A DNA stretch of 64,000 nucleotides from Dickeya fangzhongdai. Lineage in GTDB: Bacteria; Pseudomonadota; Gammaproteobacteria; Enterobacterales; Enterobacteriaceae. This document shows positions 9,413 through 20,382 of the stretch, in pieces (the stretch's first letter is position 1; each line of letters starts with the position of its first letter). The notes below the pieces were generated by a model. The model saw only the letters and a program-made list of their open reading frames with translations, was not told the origin of the DNA and ran no database searches. The stretch covers positions 1,550,001-1,614,000 of the forward strand of contig NZ_CP025003.1 in NCBI RefSeq assembly GCF_002812485.1. The letters run 5' to 3'. Position numbers and translations under genes: made by a program.

Positions 9413-10579
9413 ATGAAAATTGCAATTGCGGGTACCGGTTATGTTGGCTTGTCCAACGCCATGCTGCTGGCGCAGCATAATGAAGTGGTCGCGGTGGATA
9501 TCGTCGCCGAAAAAGTGGATATGCTCAACAAAGGCATCTCCCCCATCGTGGATAAGGAAATCGAAGCCTATCTGCGTAACCCGGCGCTGAATTTCCGCGC
9601 CACGCTGGATGCCGTATCCGCCTATCAGGATGCGGAATTCGTCATTATCGCCACGCCGACGGATTACGATCCGAAAACCAATTACTTCAACACTCGCTCG
9701 GTGGAAGCGGTGATCAGCAAGGTGCTGGAAGTGAATCCGCACGCGGTGATGATCATCAAATCCACCATTCCGGTGGGATATACCGCGCAGGTTCGCGAGC
9801 AGTTCGGCACTGAAAATATCATCTTCTCGCCGGAGTTCCTGCGTGAAGGCCGCGCGCTGTACGACAACTTGTATCCGTCCCGTATCGTGGTGGGCGAGCG
9901 TTCTGAACGCGCCGAGCGTTTTGCCCGCCTGCTGGTGGAAGGGGCCATCAAAACCAATATTCCGGTGCTGTTTACCGGTTTAACCGAAGCCGAAGCGATC
10001 AAACTGTTCGCCAATACCTATCTGGCGATGCGCGTGGCCTACTTTAACGAGCTGGATACCTACGCCCAGACTCTGGGGCTGGACAGTAAACAGATCATCG
10101 AAGGCGTCGGGCTGGACCCGCGTATCGGCCAGCACTACAACAACCCGTCGTTCGGCTATGGCGGCTACTGCCTGCCGAAGGATACCAAGCAACTGCTGGC
10201 TAACTACGAATCGGTGCCGAACAACCTGATTCGGGCGATTGTCGACGCCAACACTACCCGCAAGGATTTCATCGCCGATTCCGTGATCAGACGGAGTCCG
10301 AAAGTGGTCGGTATCTACCGGCTGGTGATGAAAACCGGCTCTGATAACTTCCGTGCTTCCGCGATTCAGGGGGTAATGAAGCGCATCAAGGCCAAAGGGA
10401 TCGACGTGGTGGTGTATGAGCCGGCGTTGAAAGAGTCGGAGTTCTTCCGTTCCCGCGTGATTCACAGTCTGGATGAGTTCAAACAGATATCCGACGTGAT
10501 TCTGTCGAACCGAATGGCGCCGGAATTGTCTGATGTAATGGAAAAAGTGTATACCCGCGATCTCTTCGGCGCCGATTAG
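9413..10579 (+). CDS. ugd: UDP-glucose 6-dehydrogenase Ugd
   Basis: Oxidises UDP-glucose to UDP-glucuronate with two NAD+. The 388-residue product has the same length as E. coli Ugd. It shows [11 protein letters not shown] for NAD binding, SPEFLREG, and the catalytic cysteine in [14 protein letters not shown]. The ATG at 9413 is preferred to 9410 because it reproduces the family N-terminus MKIAIAGTG; Shine-Dalgarno is weak for both. It supplies the substrate for the upstream epimerase, and an ERIC element separates the two. Confidence 0.96.
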   Translation: MKIAIAGTGYVGLSNAMLLAQHNEVVAVDIVAEKVDMLNKGISPIVDKEIEAYLRNPALNFRATLDAVSAYQDAEFVIIATPTDYDPKTNYFNTRSVEAVISKVLEVNPHAVMIIKSTIPVGYTAQVREQFGTENIIFSPEFLREGRALYDNLYPSRIVVGERSERAERFARLLVEGAIKTNIPVLFTGLTEAEAIKLFANTYLAMRVAYFNELDTYAQTLGLDSKQIIEGVGLDPRIGQHYNNPSFGYGGYCLPKDTKQLLANYESVPNNLIRAIVDANTTRKDFIADSVIRRSPKVVGIYRLVMKTGSDNFRASAIQGVMKRIKAKGIDVVVYEPALKESEFFRSRVIHSLDEFKQISDVILSNRMAPELSDVMEKVYTRDLFGAD

Positions 10580-10662
10580 GTGTATTCTGGCGCCAGAAAA
10601 ATTAATGTGGCGCGGTCTTTGTCGTCGCGGCAAACAGCAGCATGTTTTTGAGAGAACACGAA

Positions 10663-11562
10663 ATGACAGCATTAAAAGCGATTATCCCCGTTGCCGGTTT
10701 AGGGATGAACTTGTTACCGGTTACCAAAGCGATTCCAAAAGAGATGCTTCCGTTGGTTGACCGGCCGGTAATCGAAAAGATTGTCAACGAGTGCGTCAAT
10801 GCGGGAATTAAAGAGATCGTGCTGGTGACGCACGCCTCTAAAAACGCCATTGAAAACCATTTTGATACCTCTTTCGAGCTGGAGTCGATGCTGGAAGAGC
10901 GCGCCAAACGTCAGTTGCTGGCGGAAGTACAGTCCATTTGCCCGCCGGGCGTGACCATCATGAATGTGCGTCAGGGGCAGACGCTGGGTCTGGGGCACGC
11001 GGTGTCCTGCGCTCATCCGATTGTCGGCAACTCGCCGTTTGTGGTGGTACTGCCGGATGTGGTGATGGACGACGCTTCCGCCGATCAGTCGAAAGACAAT
11101 CTGGCGCTGCTGATTTCCCGTTTTGAGCAGACCGGTCACAGCCAGGTGCTGGTAAAACACCGTCCGTACGAGGTGCTGCCGGAATATTCCATCGTGGAAT
11201 GTGAGAACGCGCTGAATCAGGCGGGCGACGCTTCGGCGATCACCTCCATGATCGAGAAGCCGGAGCTGGCGCCGGTGGAAGGGTCGGACCTGTCCGCGGT
11301 CGGCCGTTATGTTCTGACTGCCGAAGCCTGGCCGATTCTGGAAAACACCCTGGCAGGCGCGTGGGGCCGTATCCAGTTGACCGACGCCATCGCCGAGCTT
11401 ATCAAAACCCAGCAGGTTGATGCCGTTCAGATGGCGGGGCGTAGCTTCAACTGCGGTCGTAAGATGGGGTATGTGCAGGCATTCGTGTCCTACGGTCTGC
11501 GCAATCCGGAACTGGGTGGTGCTTTCAAAACCAAAATCAAAGCGCTGCTGGAAAAATATTAA
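10663..11562 (+). CDS. galF: GalF, UTP-glucose-1-phosphate uridylyltransferase family
   Basis: A GalU/GalF-family protein of 299 residues. GalU makes UDP-glucose; GalF is the paralogue at enterobacterial O-antigen loci with weak or regulatory activity. The N-terminal loop reads [19 protein letters not shown]: GalU has Thr-Arg where this protein has Met-Asn, and E. coli GalF also has Met first (Met-His), so GalF is the better name. The rest is strongly conserved ([42 protein letters not shown]). The ATG at 10663 gives family length. It ends at a strong terminator. Confidence 0.88.
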   Translation: MTALKAIIPVAGLGMNLLPVTKAIPKEMLPLVDRPVIEKIVNECVNAGIKEIVLVTHASKNAIENHFDTSFELESMLEERAKRQLLAEVQSICPPGVTIMNVRQGQTLGLGHAVSCAHPIVGNSPFVVVLPDVVMDDASADQSKDNLALLISRFEQTGHSQVLVKHRPYEVLPEYSIVECENALNQAGDASAITSMIEKPELAPVEGSDLSAVGRYVLTAEAWPILENTLAGAWGRIQLTDAIAELIKTQQVDAVQMAGRSFNCGRKMGYVQAFVSYGLRNPELGGAFKTKIKALLEKY

Positions 11563-11575
11563 TCAACGCGCCATA

Positions 11576-11607
11576 CCCGATAACACCCTGGTGTTATCGG
11601 GTTTTTT
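11576..11607 (+). terminator. Rho-independent terminator after galF
   Basis: A 12-bp perfect stem, CCCGATAACACC at 11576-11587 and GGTGTTATCGGG at 11590-11601, followed by six T (11602-11607). It closes the O-antigen transcription unit that ends with galF. Confidence 0.93.
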
Positions 11608-11741
11608 CTAGCTAAATTCCATATCATTAGCTTAATCATTAATTATATTTCGATTTATTATATTGTTTTTTATTCGGTTTATCCGACAAAAGCTGTTTTT
11701 TTTGTCAATATTGCTGATTTTCTTACACACATAGCATTTCG

Positions 11742-12731
11742 ATGAAGAATATAAATAAGATTCTTATGGTCTGCCCGACAGGTTATGGGACGACCAAAAA
11801 TGGACGCGATTTGGCCGAAGCGTTCATTTCTCTAGGGCATGAAGTTCATTTGGCAAACAGCGACTGCCGGCCGCTAATGCAGGCGTTGACGCCTAAATTC
11901 ATGCGCAGCAAACAGTTTTCCGAACAGTGTCGGCTCTATTTTAATGAGCGCTTGTTAAAGCAATGCGCCGAGCTGCGTCCGGATATGGTTTTCGCAATAA
12001 AGCCGGTCAATATGTTCGCCGAGACGGTAAAAGCTATTTCCAATATGGGGATACTGACCTGTAGTTACTGGATTGACGATCCGCTGGATTTTGATCGTTC
12101 GGTGATTGCGTCGGCGCCGTTTGATATTTTCTTTACCAACGATCGCGGGTCGGTGGCCAATTATGCGCGCCACGGCATCAAGGCCCGGCACTTGCCTTCG
12201 GCCGTCAACCCGACGCTGTTTTATCCACTGAAGAAGGCGGCGTCGCGTTATGCGCTGAGCTTTGTCGGTACCTTTGCCGAGTATCGACGCAATGTGCTTA
12301 ACCAGGTTGCCGTGCCGGTTCATGCTTTCGGTCCGGGCTGGAAAAAACATACCCGATCGAATGACCGGGTCATTCCGATGCCGGAAGTGTTCGGTAAAAA
12401 AACCAATCAGGTATTCAACCAGAGCCACATTAATCTCAATGTGCACACCTGGAACGGGGTTGGCACCGCCATGAATCTGCGGTTGTTTGAGGTACCGGCG
12501 GCGGGCGGTTTTCTGTTGACTGACTGGGTGGATGAAATCGGAGAGTACTTCACCCCCGGCGTTAATATCGAAACCTGGCGCAGTATCGATGAACTGAATG
12601 ACAAAATCCGCTTTTATCAGCAGAAGCCGACCATTCGGGAAAAGATCACCGCGTCGTCGCGCGAGCACGTGCTGAAAAATCATCTCTACCGGCAACGTTG
12701 CCAACAGATTCTGGCCGATATCGCCTGCTGA
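11742..12731 (+). CDS. Glycosyltransferase, CgeB-like family
   Basis: A 329-residue protein resembling CgeB/GT4-like glycosyltransferases. Visible family features are ILMVCPTGYG at the N-terminus, YWIDDPLDFDR in the first half, LPSAVNPTLFYP, the SFVGTFAEYR strand opening the second Rossmann domain, and NLRLFEVPAAGGFLLTD near residue 245, a conserved acceptor/donor motif of this group. It probably adds a sugar to LPS core or O-unit. It stands alone between the galF terminator and gnd, with an AT-rich 5' region (11610-11741) that should hold its own promoter. Shine-Dalgarno is weak. Substrate unknown. Confidence 0.78.
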   Translation: MKNINKILMVCPTGYGTTKNGRDLAEAFISLGHEVHLANSDCRPLMQALTPKFMRSKQFSEQCRLYFNERLLKQCAELRPDMVFAIKPVNMFAETVKAISNMGILTCSYWIDDPLDFDRSVIASAPFDIFFTNDRGSVANYARHGIKARHLPSAVNPTLFYPLKKAASRYALSFVGTFAEYRRNVLNQVAVPVHAFGPGWKKHTRSNDRVIPMPEVFGKKTNQVFNQSHINLNVHTWNGVGTAMNLRLFEVPAAGGFLLTDWVDEIGEYFTPGVNIETWRSIDELNDKIRFYQQKPTIREKITASSREHVLKNHLYRQRCQQILADIAC

Positions 12732-12916
12732 AGCCTGTCTGACGTATAACAGTGAGACGAGTTACGCCCATGCAATACGCCGTGGGCGCAGACTCCCCGC
12801 CTGTTGCACCAATAACTACCCACCCGGCGTTAGCTGGGTTACCATGTCAGCCAGCTTTTTGTTGCCTGGGGCGCAGTCAGCCGCAGGCAGGTTACCTTCA
12901 GACAGGAGTTGCTTTA

Positions 12917-14323
<1,407 letters not shown>

Positions 14324-14350
14324 TATTCTGAAATATTTTTCATATTCTGA

Positions 14351-14376
14351 AACCGGGTAGAAATATCCGGTTTTTC
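14351..14376 (+). terminator. Rho-independent terminator after gnd
   Basis: Stem AACCGG (14351-14356) and CCGGTT (14367-14372) around a 10-base loop, running into a T-rich tail. It lies 28 bases after the gnd stop. Confidence 0.75.
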
Positions 14377-14402
14377 TTTCTCAATATCTCCCCTCTAATA
14401 AC

Positions 14403-14527
14403 TATACCCCAAATAATTCGAGCTGCAGGAAGGCGGCAGCTGAGCGAATCCCCAGGAGCTTACATAAGTAAGTGACTGGGGTGAGCGAGGCAGCCAACAC
14501 ACCTGCAGCTTGAAGTATGACGGGTAT
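14403..14527. repeat. ERIC element
   Basis: About 125 bp, ends TATACCCC and GACGGGTAT, with the ERIC core AAGTAAGTGACTGGGGTGAG. It lies between the gnd terminator and the yjbE leader. Confidence 0.94.
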
Positions 14528-14827
14528 GAGACTTTTCCGATAATATTTCATCTCATTGTAATTAATGGGAAAAATATAACACTCTTGCGACTTGTCTTAT
14601 TTCCTTAATCGTTCAATTTTGCTTTTCTTATTCTTTATCTGAGTATTGGTTCGGATCCTTCCCACGCGCTGGTGATTATTTCATGAAGGATGAATTGAAA
14701 TAATTGCTTCACAGGCCGTGGGGAAGATCCAACCTGGCTGATTAATTCAGCCAGTCGTGGGTCAGGGGAGAGCTTCCGGGGTGTCCCCTGCCTGATGTCC
14801 TTAAACAGGAAATAAAAGGAAATGGTA
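14528..14827 (+). promoter_or_regulatory. Leader/promoter region of yjbE with two hairpins
   Basis: About 300 bases with no gene. The first part is AT-rich and should hold the promoter. Close to yjbE are two inverted repeats: CTGGCTG/CAGCCAG at 14734-14740 and 14748-14754, and CAGGGG/CCCCTG at 14763-14768 and 14785-14790. These would fold in the mRNA leader. E. coli yjbEFGH is Rcs-controlled; I could not identify a convincing RcsAB box here. Confidence 0.45.
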
Positions 14828-15109
14828 ATGATGAAGAAAACGCTAGCGATCCTGGTACTGGCTCTGGCCGTACCTGTGGGCGCACTGGCGGCTGGGCCGT
14901 CAGCAGGTAACGGTCAACCCGCTTTCCAGGGGGGGGCCGCAGCTGGTTCACACGCGTTTAGCGCAGCGAGTGGCCGCGGGTCGGGTTATGGCTATGGCTA
15001 TGGCCACGGGGTTGGTCGTGGCGTCATGGGGGGCATCGTTTCTGCCGCCAGCAGCACAACCAGCACCACTGCGACCGGCACCTCAACCGTGACGTCAACT
15101 CGCGGTTAA
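14828..15109 (+). CDS. yjbE: YjbE-like small exported protein
   Basis: A 93-residue protein with a signal peptide (MMKKTLAILVLALAVPVGALA, cleavage after about residue 22), a Gly/Ala/Ser-rich middle with a GYGYGYGHG stretch, and a Thr/Ser-rich tail ending STVTSTRG. This composition and the position ahead of yjbFGH identify YjbE, an exopolysaccharide-operon protein of unknown biochemical role. Three ATGs compete (14822, 14828, 14831); AAAGGA at 14815-14820 leaves 7 bases to 14828, so that one is chosen. A terminator lies between it and yjbF. Confidence 0.8.
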   Translation: MMKKTLAILVLALAVPVGALAAGPSAGNGQPAFQGGAAAGSHAFSAASGRGSGYGYGYGHGVGRGVMGGIVSAASSTTSTTATGTSTVTSTRG

Positions 15110-15125
15110 TGATGGGCTAATAACC

Positions 15126-15149
15126 AAGGCCACTCCGGTGGCCTTTTTT
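15126..15149 (+). terminator. Terminator/attenuator between yjbE and yjbF
   Basis: GGCCAC at 15128-15133 pairs with GTGGCC at 15138-15143, followed by six T. It is a good intrinsic terminator shape placed inside the operon, 34 bases before the yjbF start, so it would make yjbE mRNA more abundant than yjbFGH unless it is read through. Confidence 0.85.
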
Positions 15150-15182
15150 CTGCTTCAGGATGTTCAGGCGAGAACCCGAACA

Positions 15183-15857
15183 ATGAAAAAAATCCTTGAT
15201 TTAGCCTTGTTCCGGATGTTGGTGGTCGTTTTCTTCATGCTAGGACTCACAGGGTGTTCTCAGCAAATCAGTCAACTGGGCCGGGACTTGCGGCTGGCGT
15301 TGTGGGGAAGGGAAGGTGTCAGCATGACGCCGCAACAGGTGGAGCAGCTTCCCTATGCCTCAGCGTATCTGAAAGTGGGTAAGGCGCCGCGCGTCTTTGT
15401 GGTGCTGGCGTTTGTCGATAACCAGCAACTGAAGTGGGTGACGGAGGATAAAAACGTGGTGGTAACCCGCTTTGGCCGGCTGGTGAAAACGCAGGGGCTG
15501 GGTGAAGACATCCGGCAAGTCACCCAGTTGGACACCGACCCGCTCAGCCTTGGCTTGCTGAAACCCGGCACCCCAAAACAGTGGCACACCATCGTCAGCT
15601 GGTCGCAGGTGCTGCGCGGCGGTTACGACCAGCAATCGGTATTCGAGAACAAAGGCCCGGAGACCCTGACGATACTGAACATCCCACGGCAGACGGTGCG
15701 TTTCGACGAGCAGGTAACCGTACCGGCGCTGGGCAAACACTATACCAACCAATACTGGCTGGACCCGACTTCCGGTCAGGTCATCCAAAGCTATCAGTAT
15801 ATGGGGCCAAACATGGCTCTGGTGCAGTTCACTGTTCTTAAGCCATACAATCAATAA
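15183..15857 (+). CDS. yjbF: YjbF/GfcB family lipoprotein
   Basis: An outer-membrane-type lipoprotein of 224 residues. The signal peptide ends in the lipobox LTGC (Cys near residue 23), followed by SQQISQLGRDLRLALWG. The family (YjbF/GfcB, group 4 capsule type) works with YjbG and YjbH in polysaccharide secretion. The ATG at 15183 is chosen because it begins the signal peptide; an upstream in-frame start at 15138 lies in the terminator. yjbG starts 9 bases after the stop. Confidence 0.9.
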   Translation: MKKILDLALFRMLVVVFFMLGLTGCSQQISQLGRDLRLALWGREGVSMTPQQVEQLPYASAYLKVGKAPRVFVVLAFVDNQQLKWVTEDKNVVVTRFGRLVKTQGLGEDIRQVTQLDTDPLSLGLLKPGTPKQWHTIVSWSQVLRGGYDQQSVFENKGPETLTILNIPRQTVRFDEQVTVPALGKHYTNQYWLDPTSGQVIQSYQYMGPNMALVQFTVLKPYNQ

Positions 15858-15866
15858 GGTAATTTT

Positions 15867-16646
15867 ATGTTGTCATTCAATCGATTGGCTGCCTTGTTAT
15901 TGCTGGTGGCCGGAACATCAGGGGCGGCGCAGTTAACGGTAAAGTATGCGGGCGAAACGTTGCCCGCCGTGGTGCTGAAAGACGGCACCCGTCTGGATCA
16001 GTTCTACGGCCAGATGACTTTCCCGGACAAGGTCAACTGGCAGACTGCGTTACTCACCAACGAACTTGTGACGGAAAAGGTCAAAGAGAAGGGAGAAAGG
16101 CTGCAGGCCCGGCTCTATCAGTTGCAGCTGGTCTGGCAGGTCGAGGGCGATGGCGACTGGGCGATCGCCGCCTGGTATATGGCGCAGGCGCTGAAACAGG
16201 TGAATACCGTCGGCCGGATCCGCGCCAGCATCGACCCGGATATCGTGCGTCTTTCTCAGCGGGATAATCGCCCGCTGGTGGGCAACTATACCCTCTACCT
16301 GTCACCCTATCGGGATCAGTTCTTTTTGTTTGGGCTGATCAGCACCGGCATTGATATCGGCACTCCGAACGTGTTCAAGGACATCGACCTCCAGTCAGGC
16401 TGGTCTGTCGAACAGTACATCGGCAGACGGCGTTTTCTGCCTGGCGGCGATAACCGCGACGGTTATCTGATTTCGAGCGACGGCCGCTGGCGCAAAGTTC
16501 CGCTGGCCATCTGGAACCGCCAGCACAATGAACCGGCGGCGGGAGAAACGCTGTTCATCGGTTTTGACCCTTCCATTCTGCCCGAGGGCTTCACGTCTCT
16601 GAATGAGCAGATCGCCGACTATCTTGCCAACCGGATTCCACACTAA
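15867..16646 (+). CDS. yjbG: YjbG/GfcC family periplasmic protein
   Basis: A 259-residue protein with an N-terminal signal peptide (LAALLLLVAGTSGAAQ). GfcC-family proteins have two beta-grasp (SLBB-like) domains and a C-terminal helix and take part in group 4 capsule/exopolysaccharide export. TAAGGT lies just before the ATG. The stop overlaps the yjbH start as TAATG, showing translational coupling. Confidence 0.88.
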   Translation: MLSFNRLAALLLLVAGTSGAAQLTVKYAGETLPAVVLKDGTRLDQFYGQMTFPDKVNWQTALLTNELVTEKVKEKGERLQARLYQLQLVWQVEGDGDWAIAAWYMAQALKQVNTVGRIRASIDPDIVRLSQRDNRPLVGNYTLYLSPYRDQFFLFGLISTGIDIGTPNVFKDIDLQSGWSVEQYIGRRRFLPGGDNRDGYLISSDGRWRKVPLAIWNRQHNEPAAGETLFIGFDPSILPEGFTSLNEQIADYLANRIPH

Positions 16647-18823
16647 TGGCTAACAACCGAACTTTTAAACTGAGCTGCCTGTCGCTGGCGATTGGCAGCA
16701 CATTAGGGACGTCGGTCTGGGCGGCTGAAGCGGATAACCAGGATGCGGCGAACCGCAGCGGTTATTACCAGCCCGCCGGCGTATCGCAGATGGATTTTGG
16801 CGGCGTAGGGCTATGGCAGATGCCGACGGCGCGCATGGCGGATACCGGCGAGTTTAGCGCCAGCTACCGCGACAACCAGGAATATCGCCGCTATGCCATT
16901 TCACTGCAGCCACTCGACTGGCTGGAGGCGACGCTGCGGTATACCGATATTCGTACCCGGCCTTACAGCACCACCCCCAGCTTCAGTGGCAGCCAAACCT
17001 ACAAAGACAAGAGCTTCGACGTCAAGGCGCGGCTCTGGCAGGAAAGCCGCTGGCTGCCGCAGGTATCGCTGGGGTTGCGCGATATCGCCGGCACCGGTTT
17101 GTTCGACAGCGAGTATCTGGTAGCCAGCAAGCGCTGGGGGCCGTTTGATTTCACGCTGGGTATGGGCTGGGGCAACATGGCGCAGAGCGGCAACATTACC
17201 AACCCGGCCTGCCGGTTAATGTCGGGATTCTGTACCCGTTCCGCCTCAACGCAGACCGGGCAGTTCGCGGCGAAGAACTTTTTCCACGGACCGGCGGCGC
17301 TGTTTGCTGGGTTGGAATACCAGACGCCGTGGGATCCGTTGCGTATCAAGCTGGAGTACGACAGCAACGACTACAGCGTGGAGGCGGCGGACCAGACTCG
17401 CCCTGCGTCGCAGCATATCAAGCAGGACTCGCCGATTAACGTCGGCCTGGTGTACCGCGCCACCGACTGGCTGGATACGTCGCTGTCGTGGGAGCGCGGC
17501 AACACCCTGATGTGGGGCTTCACGCTGCGCACCAACTTCAACCGGCTGCGGCCGCAGCACCCGGACGACGAGCCGCCGGTTTACTTACCGGGAAAAAACG
17601 CAACGTTACCGGGAAAAAACGCAACGGCGAAAAATGCACAGGGCGGCACCGACTGGCAACGTGTTTCGCAGGAGCTGGACGAAAAGGCCGGCTTTACTCA
17701 ACCGGATATTTATAGCGACGGCCAGCAGGTGACGGTGGTGGCGGAGCAGTATAAATATAACAGCGATGCCGAGGCCAGCCGGCGGGCGGCGACGGTGCTG
17801 GCGAACAATCTGCCGGACGACGTCGGGCAGTATCACATCGTCACCCGTAGCGGTCCGCTGACCGCCACCAGTACCCGTGTGGATGCGTCGGCGTTCCGCC
17901 AACTGGAGTCCGGCAGCACGCCGCTGGGGCTGGACGAGCCGGATCCCTATCATGTCGAGCCGCTGCCGGAGCCGAGTGGCCGTCAGGTGCTGCATACCGA
18001 GCCGCCGCGTTTCACCTACGGCATCGACCCCTCGCTGCAGCAGTCGTTTGGCGGTCCGGAATCGTTCTACATGTATCAGCTGTCGGCCAACGCCAGCGCC
18101 GATTACCGTATTACCAATAACTGGCGGCTGGGCGGCATGCTGAGCATCAACCTGCTCAATAACTATAACCAGTTCAACTTCAGATCGCCCCCGCAGGACG
18201 GCGCGGCGCTGCCGCGGGTCCGTACCCACATTCGCGAATATGTGACCGCTTCGGACGTACAACTGACCAACCTGCAGCTGTCGCGTTACGATCATCTGTC
18301 GCGCGACTGGTATACCCAGGTCTACGGCGGTTATCTGGAAATGATGTACGCCGGGGTCGGGGGCGAAGTGCTGTATCGGCCGTTTGGCAGCAGCTGGGCG
18401 GTGGGGATGGACGTCAACTACGTCAAGCAGCGGGACTGGGACGATCCGCAGCGGCTGAGGGATTACAGCGTGACCACCGGTCACCTGACCACGTATTGGT
18501 CGCTGCCGTTCGTCAAAGGCGGGCTGGCGAAAATCAGCGTCGGGCGTTATCTGGCCGGCGATAAAGGCGTCACGCTGGATCTGTCGCGCCGTTTCGACAG
18601 CGGGATCGTGGCCGGCGCGTTTGCCACCGTCACCAATGTCAGCGCCAGCGAATATGGCGAAGGCAGTTTCACCAAAGGGATCTACTTCACCATCCCGTTC
18701 GATTTGCTCTTCAGTTCACCGACCACCCGTCACGGCTCCATCGGCTGGGTACCGCTGACCCGCGACGGCGGCCAGATGCTGGATCGGCGCGACGTACTGT
18801 ACAACATGGTGGACCGGGAATAA
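16646..18823 (+). CDS. yjbH: YjbH/GfcD family outer-membrane protein
   Basis: A 725-residue predicted outer-membrane beta-barrel lipid-linked to polysaccharide export, with a signal peptide ending near SVWA-AEA (residues 25-27). The N-terminal GGVGLWQMPTARMADTGEFSASYR is the YjbH hallmark; the C-terminal half is rich in alternating strands ending in GSIGWVPLTRDGGQMLDRRD. An in-frame 21-bp tandem duplication at 17585-17626 gives LPGKNAT twice. Family length is about 700. Confidence 0.9.
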   Translation: MANNRTFKLSCLSLAIGSTLGTSVWAAEADNQDAANRSGYYQPAGVSQMDFGGVGLWQMPTARMADTGEFSASYRDNQEYRRYAISLQPLDWLEATLRYTDIRTRPYSTTPSFSGSQTYKDKSFDVKARLWQESRWLPQVSLGLRDIAGTGLFDSEYLVASKRWGPFDFTLGMGWGNMAQSGNITNPACRLMSGFCTRSASTQTGQFAAKNFFHGPAALFAGLEYQTPWDPLRIKLEYDSNDYSVEAADQTRPASQHIKQDSPINVGLVYRATDWLDTSLSWERGNTLMWGFTLRTNFNRLRPQHPDDEPPVYLPGKNATLPGKNATAKNAQGGTDWQRVSQELDEKAGFTQPDIYSDGQQVTVVAEQYKYNSDAEASRRAATVLANNLPDDVGQYHIVTRSGPLTATSTRVDASAFRQLESGSTPLGLDEPDPYHVEPLPEPSGRQVLHTEPPRFTYGIDPSLQQSFGGPESFYMYQLSANASADYRITNNWRLGGMLSINLLNNYNQFNFRSPPQDGAALPRVRTHIREYVTASDVQLTNLQLSRYDHLSRDWYTQVYGGYLEMMYAGVGGEVLYRPFGSSWAVGMDVNYVKQRDWDDPQRLRDYSVTTGHLTTYWSLPFVKGGLAKISVGRYLAGDKGVTLDLSRRFDSGIVAGAFATVTNVSASEYGEGSFTKGIYFTIPFDLLFSSPTTRHGSIGWVPLTRDGGQMLDRRDVLYNMVDRE
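17585..17626. repeat. 21-bp perfect tandem duplication inside yjbH
   Basis: Two identical adjacent 21-bp units (17585-17605 and 17606-17626), each encoding LPGKNAT in frame. It lies in the linker after the first half of YjbH, a likely slippage event without frame loss. Confidence 0.95.
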
Positions 18824-18884
18824 TGGTGGTCAGGGGATAATCAAGAGTAGTGAGGGGATAATCGAATCACCCGGTCAATGTGCA

Positions 18885-18909
18885 GCGCCTTCCGGAAAAC
18901 GGGAGGCGC
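18885..18909. terminator. Hairpin between convergent yjbH and polymerase genes
   Basis: A 10-pair stem with one G-T pair, GCGCCTTCCG (18885-18894) and CGGGAGGCGC (18900-18909), with loop GAAAA. No clear T tract on either strand. It sits between two convergent genes, so a bidirectional terminator is likely. Confidence 0.6.
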
Positions 18910-18917
18910 CGCCAGTA

Positions 18918-20183
18918 TCAGAGTTGAGGCTGTAGTGACGAGGGGGAAGGCAGCGGGCGTACCGCTCTGGTCCGCTGGCGATGTAGCTTGCTACTGACCA
19001 TCATCATGGTGACAAACAGAAACAGCCCGGGTGAAAAGTAACCATAGCCGCGCAGGAAAAACTCGACCGCGTAGGCGATCACCACCGCCATGGCGATTTT
19101 CAGCAGCGTTGATTCCATATCGGTGTTATCGCGGATGCGGTTGATGGTGTTGACGGCTTTTTTCAGGATCAGCATGTAGCCGATACTGATCAGCAGACCG
19201 ACGGCGCCGAATTCGCTGACGATTTTCGAGGCCAGGAAGCCGCCGTCGTTACGGTTGAAGTCGCTGCCGGCGAGCGACTGGATGACATAGCCGTATTGGC
19301 CGACCCCATTGGTGCCGGCCATTTGCAGCCCCAGGCCAAGGCCGTGGCTTTCCAGCAGCGCGTTTTTGGCGTCATCCAGCCCTTGCAGGAATACCAGCGT
19401 CGTGAGGTTGTCGGTATCGTCGCTGATGGTCAGGCGCGAGCCGAAGTAGGCGATGGCCGGCAGGTCGGAAAAGTAGGTCAGCATGAAATACACCGCCGCA
19501 ACCAGCACCACGATGATCGTCAGCATCAGGGTAATGCGCCGCGCCATCCAGAAGATGAAAATCGCCATCATGCAGAACACCAGCAGCGTCAGGCTGGGGA
19601 AAATCAACGCCTGCAACAGCAGGTTCGCCAGCAGCACCACGCGTTCCCGGTTTTTCATCAGAATGCCGCTGGCGCAGACAAAGATACCGACCGTCAGGGC
19701 GTAATGACTCTCTTCGGAAAAAGGAAACACCGCCTTGGGTTTCGCAGCGTAACTGCCGATATCAATGCGATGGATGACCGAGATCCAGCCGAGCAGCAGC
19801 AGGGTATAGGTGACGGCCCGGAAAACGGAAGCAAGGGTGGCGGGCGGGACGGTCAACAGACGGTTGGAAAATAGCGTGGCGCCAAGAAAAATAATAATCA
19901 GCGCCGGTAACGTGAAGAGTGGTTTGTAATTGTCATAGAAGGCGGCGATATAACCGGACTGCGCCATTAATATAAATACCGCTATCGAAAAAAGTAAGAT
20001 TTTTCCACTGGAAAAGGCTAATTTCTTCATACAGCGTAAGCCATAAATATAGATGGCTGTGATGGCTACCATCATGCCGGGCGCCAGCGAGGATTGCTGG
20101 AGAAATACAAACACAAACTGTGGTATCAGGAAAATGCAAAGCATTGCCCAATAAAGAGAATTATGTTTTATGGTTGCTTTCAA
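18918..20183 (-). CDS. Wzy-like O-antigen/exopolysaccharide polymerase or ligase
   Basis: A 421-residue polytopic membrane protein with about 10-12 hydrophobic segments and one long periplasmic loop (about residues 245-310, with ESHGLGLGLQMAGTNGVGQYG and FNRNDGGFLASKIVSEFGAVGL). This topology and the GLG/xxGFxxxxxxEFG-type motif are typical of Wzy polymerases and WaaL/O-antigen ligase family proteins. It points away from yjbH and is divergent from the Tat protein at 20383. A polymerase for the upstream O-unit is attractive, but the protein is outside that operon, so it could equally serve another polymer. Confidence 0.72.
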   Translation of the reverse strand: MKATIKHNSLYWAMLCIFLIPQFVFVFLQQSSLAPGMMVAITAIYIYGLRCMKKLAFSSGKILLFSIAVFILMAQSGYIAAFYDNYKPLFTLPALIIIFLGATLFSNRLLTVPPATLASVFRAVTYTLLLLGWISVIHRIDIGSYAAKPKAVFPFSEESHYALTVGIFVCASGILMKNRERVVLLANLLLQALIFPSLTLLVFCMMAIFIFWMARRITLMLTIIVVLVAAVYFMLTYFSDLPAIAYFGSRLTISDDTDNLTTLVFLQGLDDAKNALLESHGLGLGLQMAGTNGVGQYGYVIQSLAGSDFNRNDGGFLASKIVSEFGAVGLLISIGYMLILKKAVNTINRIRDNTDMESTLLKIAMAVVIAYAVEFFLRGYGYFSPGLFLFVTMMMVSSKLHRQRTRAVRPLPSPSSLQPQL

Positions 20184-20382
20184 TTTTCAACTCCCATACT
20201 CAGTTGAAGTGTATTTTTAGTGATGATAAATCAGATTGAATTAAATCTTTAATTATTTTTGCAGAAAATTTATGACATTTATCGGCGCTATTGTTTACCC
20301 TGCCTGTTATCAACGCATTATCTTCCATTATGTGAATTTCGATTTTTAACACATTGAATTTATTGATATCGGAGAGATTGTT
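20184..20382. promoter_or_regulatory. AT-rich divergent promoter region
   Basis: 199 AT-rich bases separate the start of the polymerase (- strand) from the start of the Tat-exported protein (+ strand). It must carry both promoters. I see no clear operator. GGAGAG precedes the ATG at 20383. Confidence 0.5.

Noticed and set aside
10585..10598. 14-bp perfect palindrome TTCTGGCGCCAGAA after ugd
   Set aside because: Too short to call a site; it could be a weak terminator or chance.
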